Assembly (NCBI GenBank): GCA_013368315.1
Contig: JAACJM010000302.1
Location: 1-64,000, forward strand
Length of the DNA: 64,000 nt
Reading direction: 5' to 3'
DNA from: Tetrapyrgos nigripes
Lineage: Eukaryota > Basidiomycota > Agaricomycetes > Agaricales > Campanellaceae
Shown here: positions 44,650-57,737 of the stretch, one piece after another
Layout of the letters: each line of letters begins with the position of its first letter
Numbering within the stretch: position 1 is the stretch's first letter
Notes under the pieces: generated by a model
The model's input: only the letters and a program-made list of their open reading frames with translations
What the model was told of the DNA's origin: nothing
Databases searched by the model: none
Program-made: the position numbers and the translations under genes

Positions 44650-45668
44650 GATGAGATGAGATGAGATGGGTTGGTGATATATGTATGTAGTTGGATCTGT
44701 TGTCTTGCGTACTTGGTGTTTCTTTTTTTGTCTTTTTGTCTTTTTTGTTTTTCTTCTTACGGACGCAGTAGTAGCGACCTGGTTGTACATATAGCATTTA
44801 CCAGTCCCCTTACTACTTACATTTGGATACTGGACGGATTCACGGAATTCGAACGTGGTTGCGCAAGGTCGGAAGGCTGCACCGTTTGATTTGAAACTCC
44901 GCTGGGTATTTTTACGTTTCTTTCTCTCCATCATCATGCCCTGAGGATGTACGATACGATGTAAGTCTACGTCCTTGCTATCCTTTTCGTGGTCTCTAAC
45001 TCATCAGGAATCTTCTAGAGCTCTGTACTACTTACTTGCTATACCAACACTACAATGAAAATTCCAAATTCCAAATTTAGCAGGCCCTTTGTTCTCGGTA
45101 GTCCGCTGCGTTCACTTTAGGCATGGTCATTGGTTGAAGAATGTCTCAGAAACAATGATTAAGAGGTGACCGGGACTAGTTCGACGCCGACTACCTGTTT
45201 TGGACAAAAATGTCGAACATTGGTTTCTCGACATGTTTGCAATTGGTCCATATCACTACAAACATGGTTGGATTTCTCTTATTGTTCCCTTTTAGGGCTT
45301 TAGGTGCGTTATCTCGTGCTCATCACGTTACCGTTCTATCTCAACTGTTTAAAAACAGGTCACGTCGCGTTAGCTCAAAAAATTGTCCTTGACTCTGAAC
45401 TCCCATCTCAATCCTCTAATTTAGGACTCAGCCTCGCCTTGCAACCTTCATCTACTCTTCACTCTACATCCACCCAGTACTCTACACATCACCCACCCTT
45501 CAGCTTTCAAACCACCTCTTACCTGACAACCTCCGTTCTCCATCCTTCATCCCTTTCTCTCGTCTACCTTGTCGTCTCGGCCCTTTGTCACCAATACTCT
45601 CCATTGCCGTTGTATTCTCTCGATACAAAAATACGATTTGCTTCATACTGTTTTGACATCTGTCTGCA
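44650..45668. other. Intergenic / untranslated region
   Basis: Starts with five GATGA units directly after the stop at 44649, then T-rich sequence typical of a 3' end. The stretch 45300-45660 is pyrimidine-rich and likely the 5' leader of the next gene. No independent gene recognised. Confidence 0.35.
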
Positions 45669-46845
45669 ATGGAAATGCAATCTTCCAGGATCATCTACCA
45701 GACCTCGAGTTGTCACAGCGATCAAGCTGGTGCGATCCATGCCAGTGGTGGCGCTCTCAGAGTCAGAGAGACGACGTCTGCACCATTGACAGACGTGACC
45801 AACAGCCTAGCCCTCGAGGAGGAGGCAGCTTTCAAGCAGCAACGTGTCCAAGGATGGCAGCAGACTGTAAACAAGGAAGCTAATCATTATCTTGATGCTG
45901 ACCAGAGCAACACCAGCGAGTACGATACAGTCGAGGATTCTCAGAAGCTTCTTTCAGGTGATGAAAACGTAGAGGTGAGTACGGGTCGTTTTCATGTTTT
46001 CATGTCTCTAATGCCGTTTTCTCTTCTCTTCTCTTTTTTTTCTTTTTCTTTTTCTGTTTCTTTTTTCACAGCTGTCCACCGTAACAAAAGAAGAGCGCGT
46101 ACAAGAGAACCTTCAAGGACCGCCTACCTCTGTCGATAATGACCGTGTTCCTCCGGAACACGACGAACTCGTTCTTCAGCCGTCGATGACTGGACAAGAG
46201 GGCGAAACCGATCCAGACCAACAAATCGGCTACGCTTCCGCTGGGCTCCAGAACCCATTCAGTGAATGTAACTACTCTCACCCAGCTGCAAACTATCCTT
46301 TAAGTTTTGCGGGTCCTGATGGAGTAGTCTACTTCAACTTGGACCAACAACCTTGTTTGCATTGGCAGTATCTACTCTTCGAACAAACCTACCATCAGCA
46401 CTACTATCAACACTACCATGCCTACCACTCCGACGACGTCGTTTACGGTTATCCGCAGCAGCAGGATATGTCAACTTCGGCTTCTGCTCAAGCTTATGAT
46501 TCTGATGACTATCACCCCAACTCGACCTTGGACGTCGCAGCAGACGCTGGTGTGCCTTCTTCAGGTCCTACTGGCGCGGATACCTCGGGTTCTGATACCA
46601 ATGTTGCCAGTGGTGCAAATGCCAATTTGGAATCCGGCGCCGGAAAGAATAATTTGAATGACGACGACGTAGTTGAGGCCTCTAGTACCCAGTTCGAGGT
46701 CCCGCTCCGAACTCGCTCAGCTCCACCAGTCCTCCACGCGTACGGTGCCTCGAGTGCTTTGGCTTACGAATCTGAGCAAGGAGTATCGTTGGACGATGTT
46801 TGGGCGGACTGGCAATGGCGGGTCTCTATTTCGCAGCTTCTTTGA
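45669..46845 (+). CDS. Hypothetical acidic protein (359 aa), two exons
   Basis: Exon 1 (45669-45974) starts MEMQSSRIIYQTSS. The intron 45975-46071 begins GTGAGT and ends in a long T-rich tract plus CACAG. Exon 2 (46072-46845) runs in phase to the stop. The protein is rich in Asp, Ser, Gln and Tyr/His (HQHYYQHYHAYHSDD) and mostly looks disordered. The last ~70 residues (VPLRTRSAPPVLHAYG, DDVWADWQWR) look more ordered. No domain recognised. The splice sites and long frame support a real gene; its role is unknown. Confidence 0.6.
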
Positions 46846-46973
46846 GCAGTGTTGGGACTTATCGGATTCGTACTCGTGCAGTACAGGCCAGGGCCATAGG
46901 CAGCATCAACGTTTCGCTACCGATATCTCTTCACCATTTCACTCTCAACGACACTCGTCGTTTCAATCACACT

Positions 46974-46975
<2 letters not shown>

Positions 46976-47037
<62 letters not shown>

Positions 47038-47084
47038 TCTTACGCTTGCTCTTGCTTTCTTTTCTATTTCTGTTTGGTCTGTTT

Positions 47085-47122
<38 letters not shown>

Positions 47123-47175
47123 TCTTACGCTTGCTCTTGCTTTCTTTTCTATTTCTGTTTGGTCTGTTTTCTTTC
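46976..47175. repeat. (CT)n microsatellite with perfect 57-bp duplication, period 85
   Basis: A long CT run (46976-47033) is followed by a 57-bp unit (47034-47090, starting TTACTCTTACGC). A second, shorter CT run then leads to an identical unit (47119-47175). It lies just downstream of the 359-aa gene. Confidence 0.95.
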
Positions 47176-48971
47176 CAGAGCACACACGCCCTTCTTTGGA
47201 TATCGTTTATTACATCTCTTCTTTTCTTTACTCTATTATTCCAATCTGGGACACTTTTAGACCAGTCTTCTCTTTCTTCTCATTCCTCTCTCCGTACATC
47301 ACCACATACTTGCATTGACTATACATATCTCTATTCCCTTCATCGTACCCCTTTCCGAAATCCCATTCCTTGTTTTACTCATTACCCATCATTGCACCAT
47401 CCCTTGTCCCAACTCGTTCTCATATCGTCTTTTGCGTGTGTCTCTTACCGCCCAGAAGTTATCTCTTGTTCCATCATTAGTCATTTCTACGCTGTATTTT
47501 CTTCATGATCACCACCACCATCCATCATCTTGAGCTTTGAGCACCACTCTTCATGCATTTGCTCTTCCGCTTTCCATGGCCAAATGTTGTCTTCGTCTTT
47601 ATTATTTCCTGTCCCACTATTTTGCGAGCTCCTTCTGCTCCTTCCTTTCTTTCTTTCCCCTTAAATCCTCTTCGTCAGGTCTCTCCTTCAACGTGTCCTG
47701 CTACTCAAGACTTGAAAACTGCCGGTCATCAAAAATTCGCAATATCGCCGAACTTTCCGTCGTCTTCAACTCGAATGGTCGGCGCTAGCACGTCTGGTTA
47801 GCACTGTACAAGTATGTAAAATTCTATCCGTCGCGGTTGTATCCATCTTTTTATCGCTTCATGGTACTCGGCTCTGGCCATCTACTTTGTAGGCCATATA
47901 TCAATATCGATGAGTACTTTTTCATGGCTTGAGTAAACAGGACCGAACTAATCTTACTCTGCGTTTCAGAGATAAAGGAATGCACTGCTCTTAGTAGCTG
48001 AGGTTCTATGTAAGAACTGAGGCCTAGTACTGAGGTCCATATGGCCAAGTTGCCAGGGCCAACGCCGGCATAGCCGATGGCAAGGCTTCTAGCAAACACG
48101 TGCACCACACTTTTCTCGTCATCACCGACTCACCGCACCGGAACCACAAGGACCTGAAAGAGCTTGAAGTAATCGTGTAGTCGAAAGTCGCAAGATAACG
48201 CTCAAGAGTCTGTAACCACACTTTGTGGCCCATCATCATATGGTTTCTACTCTAATTAGTAATAATGCAGTATGCTATACGACCTCCTGCCTTCGATAAT
48301 GCTAACTTGTTAAAATTTAGATACAACTAGTGATCTCCCTTACTGCATCAATCCTGGGACGTCAACAGAGTTCGTTTCGCATGCCAGGTCAATGAAGAAT
48401 TTTTGCACCTGGTCGGCCTCACCTGCACGCAGCAGAACAGGTTTTTCTTCAGTTGTCTGCCCAGCTCGTTTCTAACTGAGCCATGTGTCAGCTTGGTTAG
48501 TCTGAGCTTTCTATTGACATGATCATGAGCTTATGCTCGTGACAATAGCGTCTTCTAGCTGATTTCATGTTCTTCTCCACAACCATGTGCTAGGCGGTCA
48601 ATAGGGTCGCGTACGCAGTGAGGCGTTCTTCTTTTCACTCTTACAATTTGAAGTATCACCGTATATCAGCGACACAACATTCCTCGCGGAAGATAAAGTT
48701 ATTTTTAGCTTCGAATACGAATGGCCGTATGCCATATGGATTTCGTCAATCAATGCGACAATCCATCTCAACAGAAATCATTCCATTGACGCTCCTCATG
48801 GACTGTGACGCTGTGTCAATGATTGCACCCCATGCAGAGTCAGCGTTTCTATGACCCCATAACAGCCTCAGACTCCAGCACCTATAAGAAGCAGAGTGGT
48901 AAGACTACTGTCCTTCACTGGTCCCATCCAGCGTTCTAATCTGCTCTCTTGCCTGACACAGTCCAATCGCC
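47176..48971. other. Spacer, no gene recognised
   Basis: Pyrimidine-rich to about 47800, then mixed sequence with short frames. The minus-strand frames at 47851-48239 have no recognised motif. The last ~100 bases are the leader of the protease gene. Confidence 0.3.
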
Positions 48972-50492
48972 ATGTTCGCCAAAGCTTCTCTCCTTGCCAC
49001 CGTCACTCTTGCTCTTCTCGCTGCTTCTTCCCCAGTAGAAGTTTCTTCGTCTTTGAAGAAGGGTACACCCGTTCCCATTCGTAACCGCGGTGCTTTCACC
49101 AGCAATGGTGTCTTTGACAAGGACAGGGCCATTTTGCAGACTGTGCTCACCAAGAACAAGCACCGTCAGAATTTGCTGAACAAGCAGAAGAATAGTGGGT
49201 CTTTAGCCAAGGTTAGCTTTCGTATATTTGCCTCTCACAGCCTGTTATTGACCTACGTATTCCAATTCTACAGGGCGCCTTCATCCAAGCCATTGCCGAG
49301 CTTCCCAGCTCTGTATCAGCCAGCCTCAGCAAGCGTCAATCCGAGGCTCTGACCGACGAAGAAGACGATCTGGAATGGGCGGGATCAATTGAAATTGGTA
49401 CTCCAGGACAAAAGTTCTTGATCGACTTTGACACAGGCTCTTCTGATCTGTGGATCCCGAGCAGTTCTTGCAGTAGTTCTACTTGCTCTTCCAAGAGTAA
49501 GTATAAGTCTAGTGCTTCATCATCGTCCAAGAAAGAGTCTGGTTCGTTCTCAATCCAATACGGTGACGGATCGACTGTCTCTGGCCCTGTATTCGAAGAT
49601 ACTGGTAAGTTCCATCCATTTCTCATCATATCATATGTAACTCACTTGTATTGTGATTCTAGTTACTGTTGCCGGTATCTCAGTCGACAACCAAAGGTTC
49701 TCACCTGTAACCACCTTGTCCTCTACTTTCTCTGACGATCCCATTGATGGGTATGTAAATTAATGTTTTGTGGTGCAGCTTGATATTAATATCTTTCCTA
49801 CCATACACAGTATCCTCGGTCTCGCCTTCCCATCTATCTCCAACCTCAATACCGACCCCTTCTTCAACACCGCTATAGACCAAGGCAGCGTCGACGCCGG
49901 GGAATTTGGCTTCTTCCTCTCCCAATCCGGCTCGGAACTCTTCCTGGGTGGTCGCAACAGCGACCTCTTCACCGGTTCTGTTGAATTTAACGACGTCGAC
50001 GACTCGAACGGCTTCTGGCAGCTCACCGGTGCTTCCATCAGCGCCAATGGCAAGACTGTAATTCGCAACTTTGATACTATCATCGACTCGGGAACTACCA
50101 TCATGTACGGCCCCCCTGACGTTGTGGATCAGTTCTACAGTAGCATTGGCGGACAGCTGTTCGACCAAGACCAAGGCTTCTACTCTTTCTCTTGTAGCAA
50201 GGTCCCCGAGGTGTCCTTCAGCTGGGGTGGAAATGACTTTGCGGTTTCTGCGGATAAGTGAGTCACCAAACCATGTGTTTCTTTTGCTTTGATAGGTTAC
50301 TAATGGCGACATGTTTCTAGCTTCAACCTTGGAGCTACTGAAGACGGTTCTTCGGACTGTGTCGGTGCTCTCGCTGGTCAGGATCTTGGCCTCGGAGACG
50401 ACGTCTGGCTTCTCGGTGACAGTTTCATGAAGAACGTCTACTCTGTCTTTAGCTTTGACCAGACTGCCGTTGGTTTCGCTACCCTGGCTTAA
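48972..50492 (+). CDS. Secreted pepsin-like aspartic protease (A1 family, 425 aa)
   Basis: An extracellular acid endopeptidase. Five exons (48972-49211, 49274-49604, 49663-49750, 49811-50257, 50321-50492) join in phase. Residues 1-20 form a signal peptide (MFAKASLLATVTLALLAASS). A propeptide follows to about residue 105, ending near SLSKR, a plausible Kex2-type site. The two catalytic Asp motifs are FDTGSSDLW and IIDSGTT. The active-site flap appears as IQYGDGSTVSG. Two Cys pairs are visible (SCSSSTC, and CSK with DCVG). The C-terminus VYSVFSFDQTAVGFATLA is typical of the family. Polyporopepsin-type enzymes of wood fungi look alike. The length is normal and no defect is seen. Its neighbours are unrelated. 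Confidence 0.93.
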
Positions 50493-51934
50493 ATGCCTGT
50501 TTAGAGCAATCTCGGTGGTTGACTGGTTAGTTACTCAAAGATTTAGACAAGTAGCACCCATCGTTCTCCTGCATTGATAGTTTGACGGCCAATTTGCATG
50601 TACTGATACCACTCCAATCTTTTTTATTTCTGATATGTATCCAATCTATTTTTTTTCTTGTACTCACTTGGAGGCTGCGGATGTGCTCTCTATGTCATTA
50701 TAGTTGTAAATAGTGCTCTTTGCACTGTAATACAGGTCTTTCCTTTATCCTCTATAAAACTTCAAAGCGCTACCGACAATCCTGCGGTTTCCTTACATAG
50801 CTAGTCAACTTTCAAGACTGAACGCCTATTTTCGCGCACGACTACGACAATAAGGTTAGCAGTTATCACAGCCCACGTATCACCGCTATATGCTCTAGGT
50901 ACTGGATTGATACTTACGGGCGCAAGGACGGACATCAACTATCAGTTGTCTATGGAGACAAAGCCACCAACATCACCATGAATTTGCCAGTGAATAGCAT
51001 TCGAGGCCACTGCCAATACACCTTGGAGATGGTACCTTAGTGCTCTTAGCACCAGGGCTAACAACGCTGGATACCGCAGCTTCAGATAGTCCGCAGCCTC
51101 AGGCCATCGCCCAAGTCTGTATCTACTAACAACAGCCGCTGAGAGAGCTTTCAATAGGGTATGCGTAATACCATACATAATTGACATGGAAGGACCTGAT
51201 ACGACCGAGTAGACTGAGTAAAGACTGCGTGTATGTATGTATCGGATCCACATACAAGTAGGAATATTGGTCGACAAATGTGCAAGCAAATTTGCAACCA
51301 ATCACGAAGACAAATTAAAGACTGTCATTTCGCAGACTCGGAGTCGTAGACACACATGCACGAAAAAAAAAGCAACGGCAATGACAACGACAATAACAAC
51401 CACCCCTCAGCTTTCCGTTCTTGACCTTCCCAGCCCACAACCGGTTCCCATGTCTGTTTATGGTATACCAGGACGGGACTAGGTGTAGGTCGGGGTTTCA
51501 CCGAGGACTTCCGCTAACGACGCAACGTAAGACGTCGACGTTGACAGACAGAGAGAACCTCTCCAGGGGTGTGTGGTTCGCATCATTGGGGTTTTGGGTC
51601 GTGGTTGTAATGGTTGGGTTTAGGTATGGTTTTGGGTTTGGAGGTAAGGTTTGGGAAATGAGGTGAAGAAAAAGAGAATGCAGCTAGCGAATGACTCGCA
51701 AGGCCGAGAAGAGAAGAAGAGAAGACAGTGGAAGGATCAATGTGAAAGAGCGGAGAAAAGAGGAGATAGGCAAGGCGAAGTGACCAAGAGGTTCACAGTG
51801 CCAGAGGGAAGTTCAAAGAGACGATGCAGAAACCGTTAATTATTATATGTCTATGACGACAAAAGTCAACATAACCATCTGGTTAAATAGAGAACCCAAA
51901 TAAAACATAGGAACAATTTATACTGTATACATCA
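50493..51934. other. Intergenic region, no gene recognised
   Basis: 3' side of the protease gene with T-rich sequence to about 50760. Then short frames follow (longest minus 50942-51301, no known motif) and a purine-rich stretch at 51650-51840. Possibly a decayed gene at 50940-51300. Confidence 0.3.
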
Positions 51935-53017
51935 TCAAGTTGTACCTTGCTCTTCCAGCTCTTCCAAGCGTCTGACTTGCCTACAAAAACGAAGAGATTA
52001 GCAACCTGTAACACAAAGAGCACACGAGAGAAAAACTCACCTATCTCGCACAGCCTCTTGCCATCTCTGCAGCTTGGCAATCTCATGGACCGGGAATCCA
52101 TAAATCTTTGGCCGATACCTATCAGCCTTGAGTGCTACGCTCGCAGTATTGATGTTCTCCCCTCCTCCTTCAACAATCATCGGCGCTTCTTCCTTCTGCC
52201 TTCGAGTCCTCGTACGCGTTATCTCTCCACCAGCGGCACCATTACCTGTCGCTCCAGATCCCGAAGCACCCGAATTAGAAGCTAACGGTCCCAAATCTGC
52301 CGGTCCACTTTTCGGTGGAATAAGGGTAGGGTATACGAGGAAAAGGAGGTGAGGGAACGTTGTACCGAAATACGCTCCATCGATGGATCCATGTCTAGAT
52401 GATTTGGGTGAATAAAGGTCTTCGCAGCGTCCACAGTACAATTTGACGGATTTTTCGTAGGGGATGTCAGTGAGGCCTACGGGGAGGAGAGGTTGTTGTT
52501 GACAGAGTACACGTGGACAGCGCCCAAATTCTGCGCGTTTGTATTTTTCTAGCTTTGAGGGGATGAGTTGAGGGGTTTGCAGACACATAGGTAGAGTGAC
52601 GCACCATCTTGGCGAGACCTCTGGCTGTGACGATCCAGCGTGCGTGTATGAGGCCGTAAAGGAGTCTAGCTTGCACATCTAGGGAGCCTCGGAACTCGTC
52701 TTGGATATCATCGTCTGTAGGCAAGATAGTGATTAGTATGATATGACACGGACGGAGCATAACATGTAGGAGTTGTAGATGACGACAACCATGACCACAC
52801 CAATGGTATAACAGAGATACTCACCTAGTTGATCAGTTATAAGATCCAACGCCTGCGGGTAATTCGCCACCTCATTGTTGAGCCCCGTCAGATTAAATCT
52901 ATCCAGTATAAAGTCTTCATCGACTTCGCAAAAGTATTCGTTTCCTTTGGAAGAAAGGAACCATGATATCCACTGTAAAAGTAATACCGTCGTCAAGGCG
53001 CGCATTCGTTCATGCAT
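51935..53017 (-). CDS. Protein kinase CK2 regulatory (beta) subunit
   Basis: The beta subunit dimerises through a zinc ribbon and docks two catalytic subunits, setting substrate choice of CK2 in nucleus and cytosol. Exons read [36 protein letters not shown]. Then [28 protein letters not shown] and [17 protein letters not shown] follow. The zinc-binding Cys are in CPRVLC and CGRC, followed by [14 protein letters not shown] and [14 protein letters not shown] Gly/Ala-rich insert of ~45 residues precedes the last block. The final exon reads [14 protein letters not shown]. The start is uncertain: the frame reaches an ATG at 53017 (MHERMRAL). A better-looking N-terminal exon with an acidic SGSDSDYS-like end lies near 53200-53250 but does not keep phase. 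Confidence 0.93.
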
Positions 53018-53398
53018 GAAAAATGGCGAGTCAGGAGATGGATCGATGTATGTCGGTATGAAAAAAGGAACATTTGGAGAGCAATCAAGTCAATTTCGTG
53101 CATTTTGATGAATTTTTTGGATGCATACCGAGCTGAGAAAAGGCGACCGAAGATTAATCGAAATCCAAACCCAACTTGCGTCTTGGATGGACGACGAACC
53201 TAGAGTAATCCGAATCCGAGCCTGTGGAGACATCTTCCACTGCACGGTGCAGCATTTTGGTAGCCCAGTCCAAGTCTTCTGCCGTTGTGTCAAGCGTTGT
53301 GGGGAGGACGAGTCGGTGATAAGGGTACAAGAGTGTCACGCTCTGTCACACACTACGGGGAGAAATAAATGCCATTTACGGTATTTGCACAAAAATTT

Positions 53399-55407
53399 CT
53401 ACACTCTGCGCTTATGCTCAGAGTCACTGCTACTGCTACTGTCCGAGTCACTGTCATCCAAGGCTTCCTTCAGGTTCTCTCTTTCCAACTCCATCTCTGC
53501 ATTCCACACTTCAGGACGAACGTGTTCCTCATCGTCAAGACTCTCTGCAAACTCAATGCCCTCGATCTCTCTATCCGCATCGTCCTTCATGATCACAATC
53601 CACAGCACATCATCATTACTCCAATGCTCCAGCAAATCTGCATTCGCAACACGTCTCTGCATCGGCGTTTCCCTTGGACCCAGCGCCTCACTAACAAGTC
53701 CACTAATCAGTCCACCTCTCCTTGACGGTAACCCTTTCCTTGCTCTACGATCGTCTTTCCACTGACGCCGAGCTTCCTTCCTTTCAGATTTATACCGCTT
53801 CTTGACCTCCCGCCGAACCTCACGATACTCTTTCCGCGCTTGCCGTGCTTCTTGCCTATCACTCAACGCCTGTCCTACCATGCGCATGTCAAACGAGCCA
53901 GATGAGGACGAATGAGACCCAACTCGGCCTGTGGGCCTTGATGAAGACGGTCTGGCCCCAAGCAAGTCTGAAGTAGGTCTACCCCCGTGTCCGTGACCAG
54001 CAGACCCTCCCTGCGTCGCAAACGTTTCATCAATCCTCTGCAACGCTCTCCTACGCTGTTCATTCTGCCTCTCCTTCTTCGACTCCTTGTGCCCATCCCA
54101 TTTCAACCCCCACTGGTTTATCATCTCCATAATACCCTCTGGCTTCTTAGGAGCGGGTAACCCCTGCATCCGCAAAGACAAAGCCAACTCGGGTCCAGGC
54201 GGCGAAACCAGCGCCAAACGTCTCCTCAAAACCACGTTCTCCGTACTCTCTCCTGGGGCAGGAGTGATAAGCGGTGGTTTATCCGCTATAGCTCGGACAA
54301 TCCGACTCGACAAGGGTAGAGGTGCATGGAGGAGTACGGTACCGACTGTACGTCCGACTTTATCAAGGGTTTCTTTAGTTTTGCCTTTGCCTGAGGTTTT
54401 TAATTGGGTTTGTTTCTGGATGAGAGCGAGCATGGCTGGCGTGGTGCAGAGACGGACGGAGAGGCCTCGGGGTTTGAAGAGTCGGAGGTTGGCAGCGCGG
54501 AGGTAGCGGTCGGTGAGGGTCTTTGAAAGGACGCGCATACCCGTTTGGGCAGTGGTTTGGAGGACGATACCGGCTATCATTGCCCAGTGGAATGGACTAC
54601 GCGTAGCAGAAAGAAAACAAGTAATAGTCAGCTCTGTTTTGAACGAGGAAAAAAAATATAAAGTAATAACCACTCACACAAACCCAAGAGCCTGACCAAC
54701 CGCATCTACAACTCTCAAAGGTGGACTCGCAACAATTGCCAAGTTCAGCCCGTCTATAAAATCCAACAGGGTCTGCGCCGATATGTCAACTCGCTCTAAA
54801 GTTTCATTGTAGCCCCTCGCAAAAGCCGAGTCAAATCTCGCTGAGATGCTTATTTGAGGGATACATAGTGGAAGCGGGAGTGCATCTCCTGACGCTGCCG
54901 CAGCTTGAGTTTGAGTAGGCATCCACGTCGATGAAGTCTGGCCATGTTGGAGTTTATCCTGCTGTTCATAATACTCCCGCAATCTCTCCTTCTCGTCTAT
55001 CGCTGTCCCACCCGGTAGGTAAGTCTGAATCAACACTTGTGCATCTCGAGTGAGTTGGATGCCATGACCAGAAGACTTGGTTTCGGGCGTCCGCATCGCT
55101 GCTGGTGGTGGTGGTGGTTCCGATACTCCTCCTGATCCAGAGACATTGCTCGAGTTGCCTATTAGTACAGAATCGCCATTCAGACAATTGGAATGACAGA
55201 AAAGACCAGCTAATGCTACTCACCATAGGGCGAAGGATTCCGAAAGGGATTTCTATCGACATAAGGCGCAGGGAACGACGGCCCTCCTGCTACGTTGGGC
55301 GTTGGCATGTGCATGTCATGCATATGACTGCCAGTCTGAGCTCCAGGTGCAGTTGCATTAGACGAATAGTAGGGTGGTGGTGGTTGGTCGCCTTGATTGA
55401 AGATCAT
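53399..55407 (-). CDS. Conserved fungal protein of unknown function (611 aa)
   Basis: Three exons (55224-55407, 54678-55131, 53399-54596) join in phase from the ATG at 55407. The N-terminus is Pro-rich (MIFNQGDQPPPPYY). The conserved core is ISISARFDSAFARGYNETLE, FIDGLNLAIVASPPLRV, FVPFHWAMIAGIVLQTTAQ and TLTDRYLRAANLRLFKPRGL. I remember this core from many asco- and basidiomycete hypothetical proteins. A basic coiled region with QARKEYREVRREVKKRYKSE follows, then an acidic end. The hydrophobic core (residues ~180-230) might associate with membranes. No catalytic motif. It lies tail-to-head with the CK2 beta gene on the same strand, about 380 bases apart. Function is unknown. Confidence 0.8.
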
Positions 55408-55997
55408 TTCTGCGCGTGGAAGAAGACTTAGATCCCTGGTTCAAGTTGTAGGCTGGAGAAAAGGCGAGGTAAGGTTAGGCTAAGGAACAGGGATTTGACG
55501 GCGTTCCTTTTATTGCTGGAGAAGGCTCTAAGTCTCATGATCGACGCGAAGACGGTAGAATGGCTGATTTGCAGTTCTGCAGGCTGGCAGTGTTGCACAG
55601 CAATGTGCCAAAAATAAACAGCGCGCTCTGTCAGGACAGTATATGAAAAGAGGAAGCCTTCGCTCGTAATCGAGTGATCCGTTGGAGACTCTGATCTCTA
55701 ACACATTTGCTCCTGAAGGTGATATTCCAATTTATGAGCGAGGCCCTGCGAGGCCTTCCTGCTTCCCATGATATGACGATATGACAGGACCCCTAATGGG
55801 TGTAGATTTCTGTTCACCATTTCCGCGTCATTATTATCCGAACTGGAATAAAATCCTACACTTAAGTTCTGATATCGGATTTGGACTTTTCTCGTTAATT
55901 GGAGACGACGATCCCAAAAAAACAGACATGTCCACCTGGCACCCATTTAGGGGGGTCCCAGTTAACCTAACGTGCACAGTCACTATACATATCGACT
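55408..55997. other. Intergenic region between the 611-aa gene and the F-box gene
   Basis: Contains the upstream region of the 611-aa gene. A plus frame at 55781-56014 has no support as a gene. Confidence 0.3.
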
Positions 55998-56085
55998 ACA
56001 GCACCTTCTGTTAGGCGAAGGCTGCGCAGAGCTGCGCAAAATGAGGAACCAGCTGAAAGGTGTACATGCATTGTATGTACGTAGC
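55998..56085. repeat. Direct repeat flanking the F-box gene, 3' side copy
   Basis: Shares long words with 58101-58187, such as CACCTTCTGT, GGCGAAGGCTGCGCAGA and ACCAGCTGAAAG, in the same orientation. It overlaps the 3' flank of the F-box gene. Confidence 0.8.
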
Positions 56086-56107
56086 AGATAAGCAAACAAT
56101 TTTCGCG

Positions 56108-57737
56108 CTACTGGTACGCAGCAACTTGGAACCAAAATGAATCCACCATCTCCGTAAAGCAGACCTTCAGCTGCTGCAACTCTGAACACTTTGGAAGGCA
56201 ACCCTTGACCAACTCGATGTCCTCCACCTCTGGCTTAAACCTCCTCGACAACAAAATTTCGACTTTTTCCAATCCGGGCCCCTTACGCGTCTTCACTGGC
56301 AGAGCACGGGCTAGGCAACTATCGACTCCTGATAACAGCTCCTTTAAATCCGGCTTCTGGAATAGTCTGCGCACATCCATCTTGATTTTCCAAGGTGGAG
56401 ATGTCAACGCCGTCGGTGTGAAGGCGATGGAAAGGAAATGTAAATTGGTAAAGAGTGACTCTAGGTTCTGGAGAATACTCTGCAGAAGTTGGATGTCACG
56501 ATCACCGTAGAAACCAGCAAACATAATCTGGAGGTGAGTGAGGGACTCGAGATAGTTAAATGCAGGTATATGGTTGGGCTGGAGAGCTGCAATACCTGAC
56601 TCGGCTTGGAGGATTAATCACTTTGACACTACTCTGAATAACGAGATGAAACTGACCATAAATCCTGGCAAACTTGAGCTGGACGTGAGTGATTTGACAG
56701 TGATCATAAGAAAGGATATCATGTAAAGTAGTAATATCGTCCTCTCGTGAAAGGTGCATGCTAAGATTGCGAAGACAGCTGATATCGAACAAAGATTTCG
56801 AGTGCCCAAAGAACGCTGGTAGGAGTGTATATCTTTGCATGCGACTTCCTTCATCAGACGCACCATCCAGGTTCAAGGTGCGCAATCCTGTAGTATTTCC
56901 GCATCTAAAAGTAGACTGGTTGGAAAGAAAACCATCCAACTTGGTGCCAGTGCTGCCATCGTTCGTCGAATCGAATATGACTTCTCGAAGGGATAACGAG
57001 TGCAAGGTGGCATTGTCTGCCTTCATCAAGATCGAAAGACACTCGACGAGGTAGAAGACCGAGGCAAATATAACGTCCTGCAACACCAACGACTGCAATG
57101 TGCTACTATTCCGCTCCAAAAGACCGAAAAAGAGTGAGACTGTGCTCTTCGTCGCATTGGCATTGACATTAGCACTGGTATTGGTATTATCCGAATCGGT
57201 TCCTGCCAGTGGCCGCTCCGCCATCGGTTTCGGGGTGGTGTTAGTGTGTCGTATTTCGAGGAATTCGAGAGATGTGAATGTCAATGAAAGGAGATTAAGC
57301 ATCTCGTTTTCAATGAGCAGGGTAGACGGGAAATATCCGCTTATCGTCAGTCTGCGGGTGTATAAAGACCATGGTTTCAAGCTGGTTTTGGATTCGGACA
57401 TAGCGCTGTCCATCATCATGACGAGATTTTTCAGTGCCCGTACACTCCTTTCTACGGCTACCCTCTCCTTCCACTGCTCGCGTACGATTGGAGACCGAAT
57501 ATGACTCGATATATACTCCGTTCCCGTTTTAGGAAACTCGAGAGGAAACTTCATTTCGCGAAAAAGATGGGTACGTCCATAGTCAAGCCAAGCCTGACAT
57601 ACGAGTGTACATGTTTTGAGAGTTGGAATGGTGTCCTGGGCTATAGCTACCCAGTCGATGATTTGGTCGAATATTTCTTGGGGAAATGTTGGAGAGGAGG
57701 ATTGGGAACCAGCAGCCCGGGCCTGGGGTTTATCCAT
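56108..57737 (-). CDS. F-box-like protein with leucine-rich C-terminal region (522 aa)
   Basis: F-box proteins recruit targets to SCF ubiquitin ligases. Exon 1 (56657-57737) and exon 2 (56108-56595) join in phase over a 61-nt intron (GTCAGT...GTCAG). After MDKPQARAAGSQ the F-box-like motif is FPQEIFDQIIDWVA, then LKTCTLVCQAWLDYGRTHLF (residues ~17-60). The rest has irregular Leu-rich repeats (LRRLTISG-like, LQSLVLQDVIF, LHSLSLREVIF, LRTLNLDGAS, LRNLSMHLS). Such genes form large, fast-evolving families in Agaricomycetes. The frame extends upstream only to a non-ATG codon, so 57737 is the start. Direct repeats on both sides suggest a past tandem duplication. Confidence 0.8.

Noticed and set aside
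46967..47185. Minus-strand frame of Arg-Glu repeats
   Set aside because: It is only the translation of the CT microsatellite; no start context or conserved sequence.
53121..53765. Plus-strand 214-codon Ser-rich frame
   Set aside because: Mostly antisense to the last exon of the 611-aa gene, whose frame and splice sites are consistent.
32962..57737. A metabolic or biosynthetic gene cluster around the formamidase and protease
   Set aside because: Neighbouring genes (CK2 beta, F-box, unknown proteins) have no shared pathway and no backbone synthase, transporter or pathway regulator is present.
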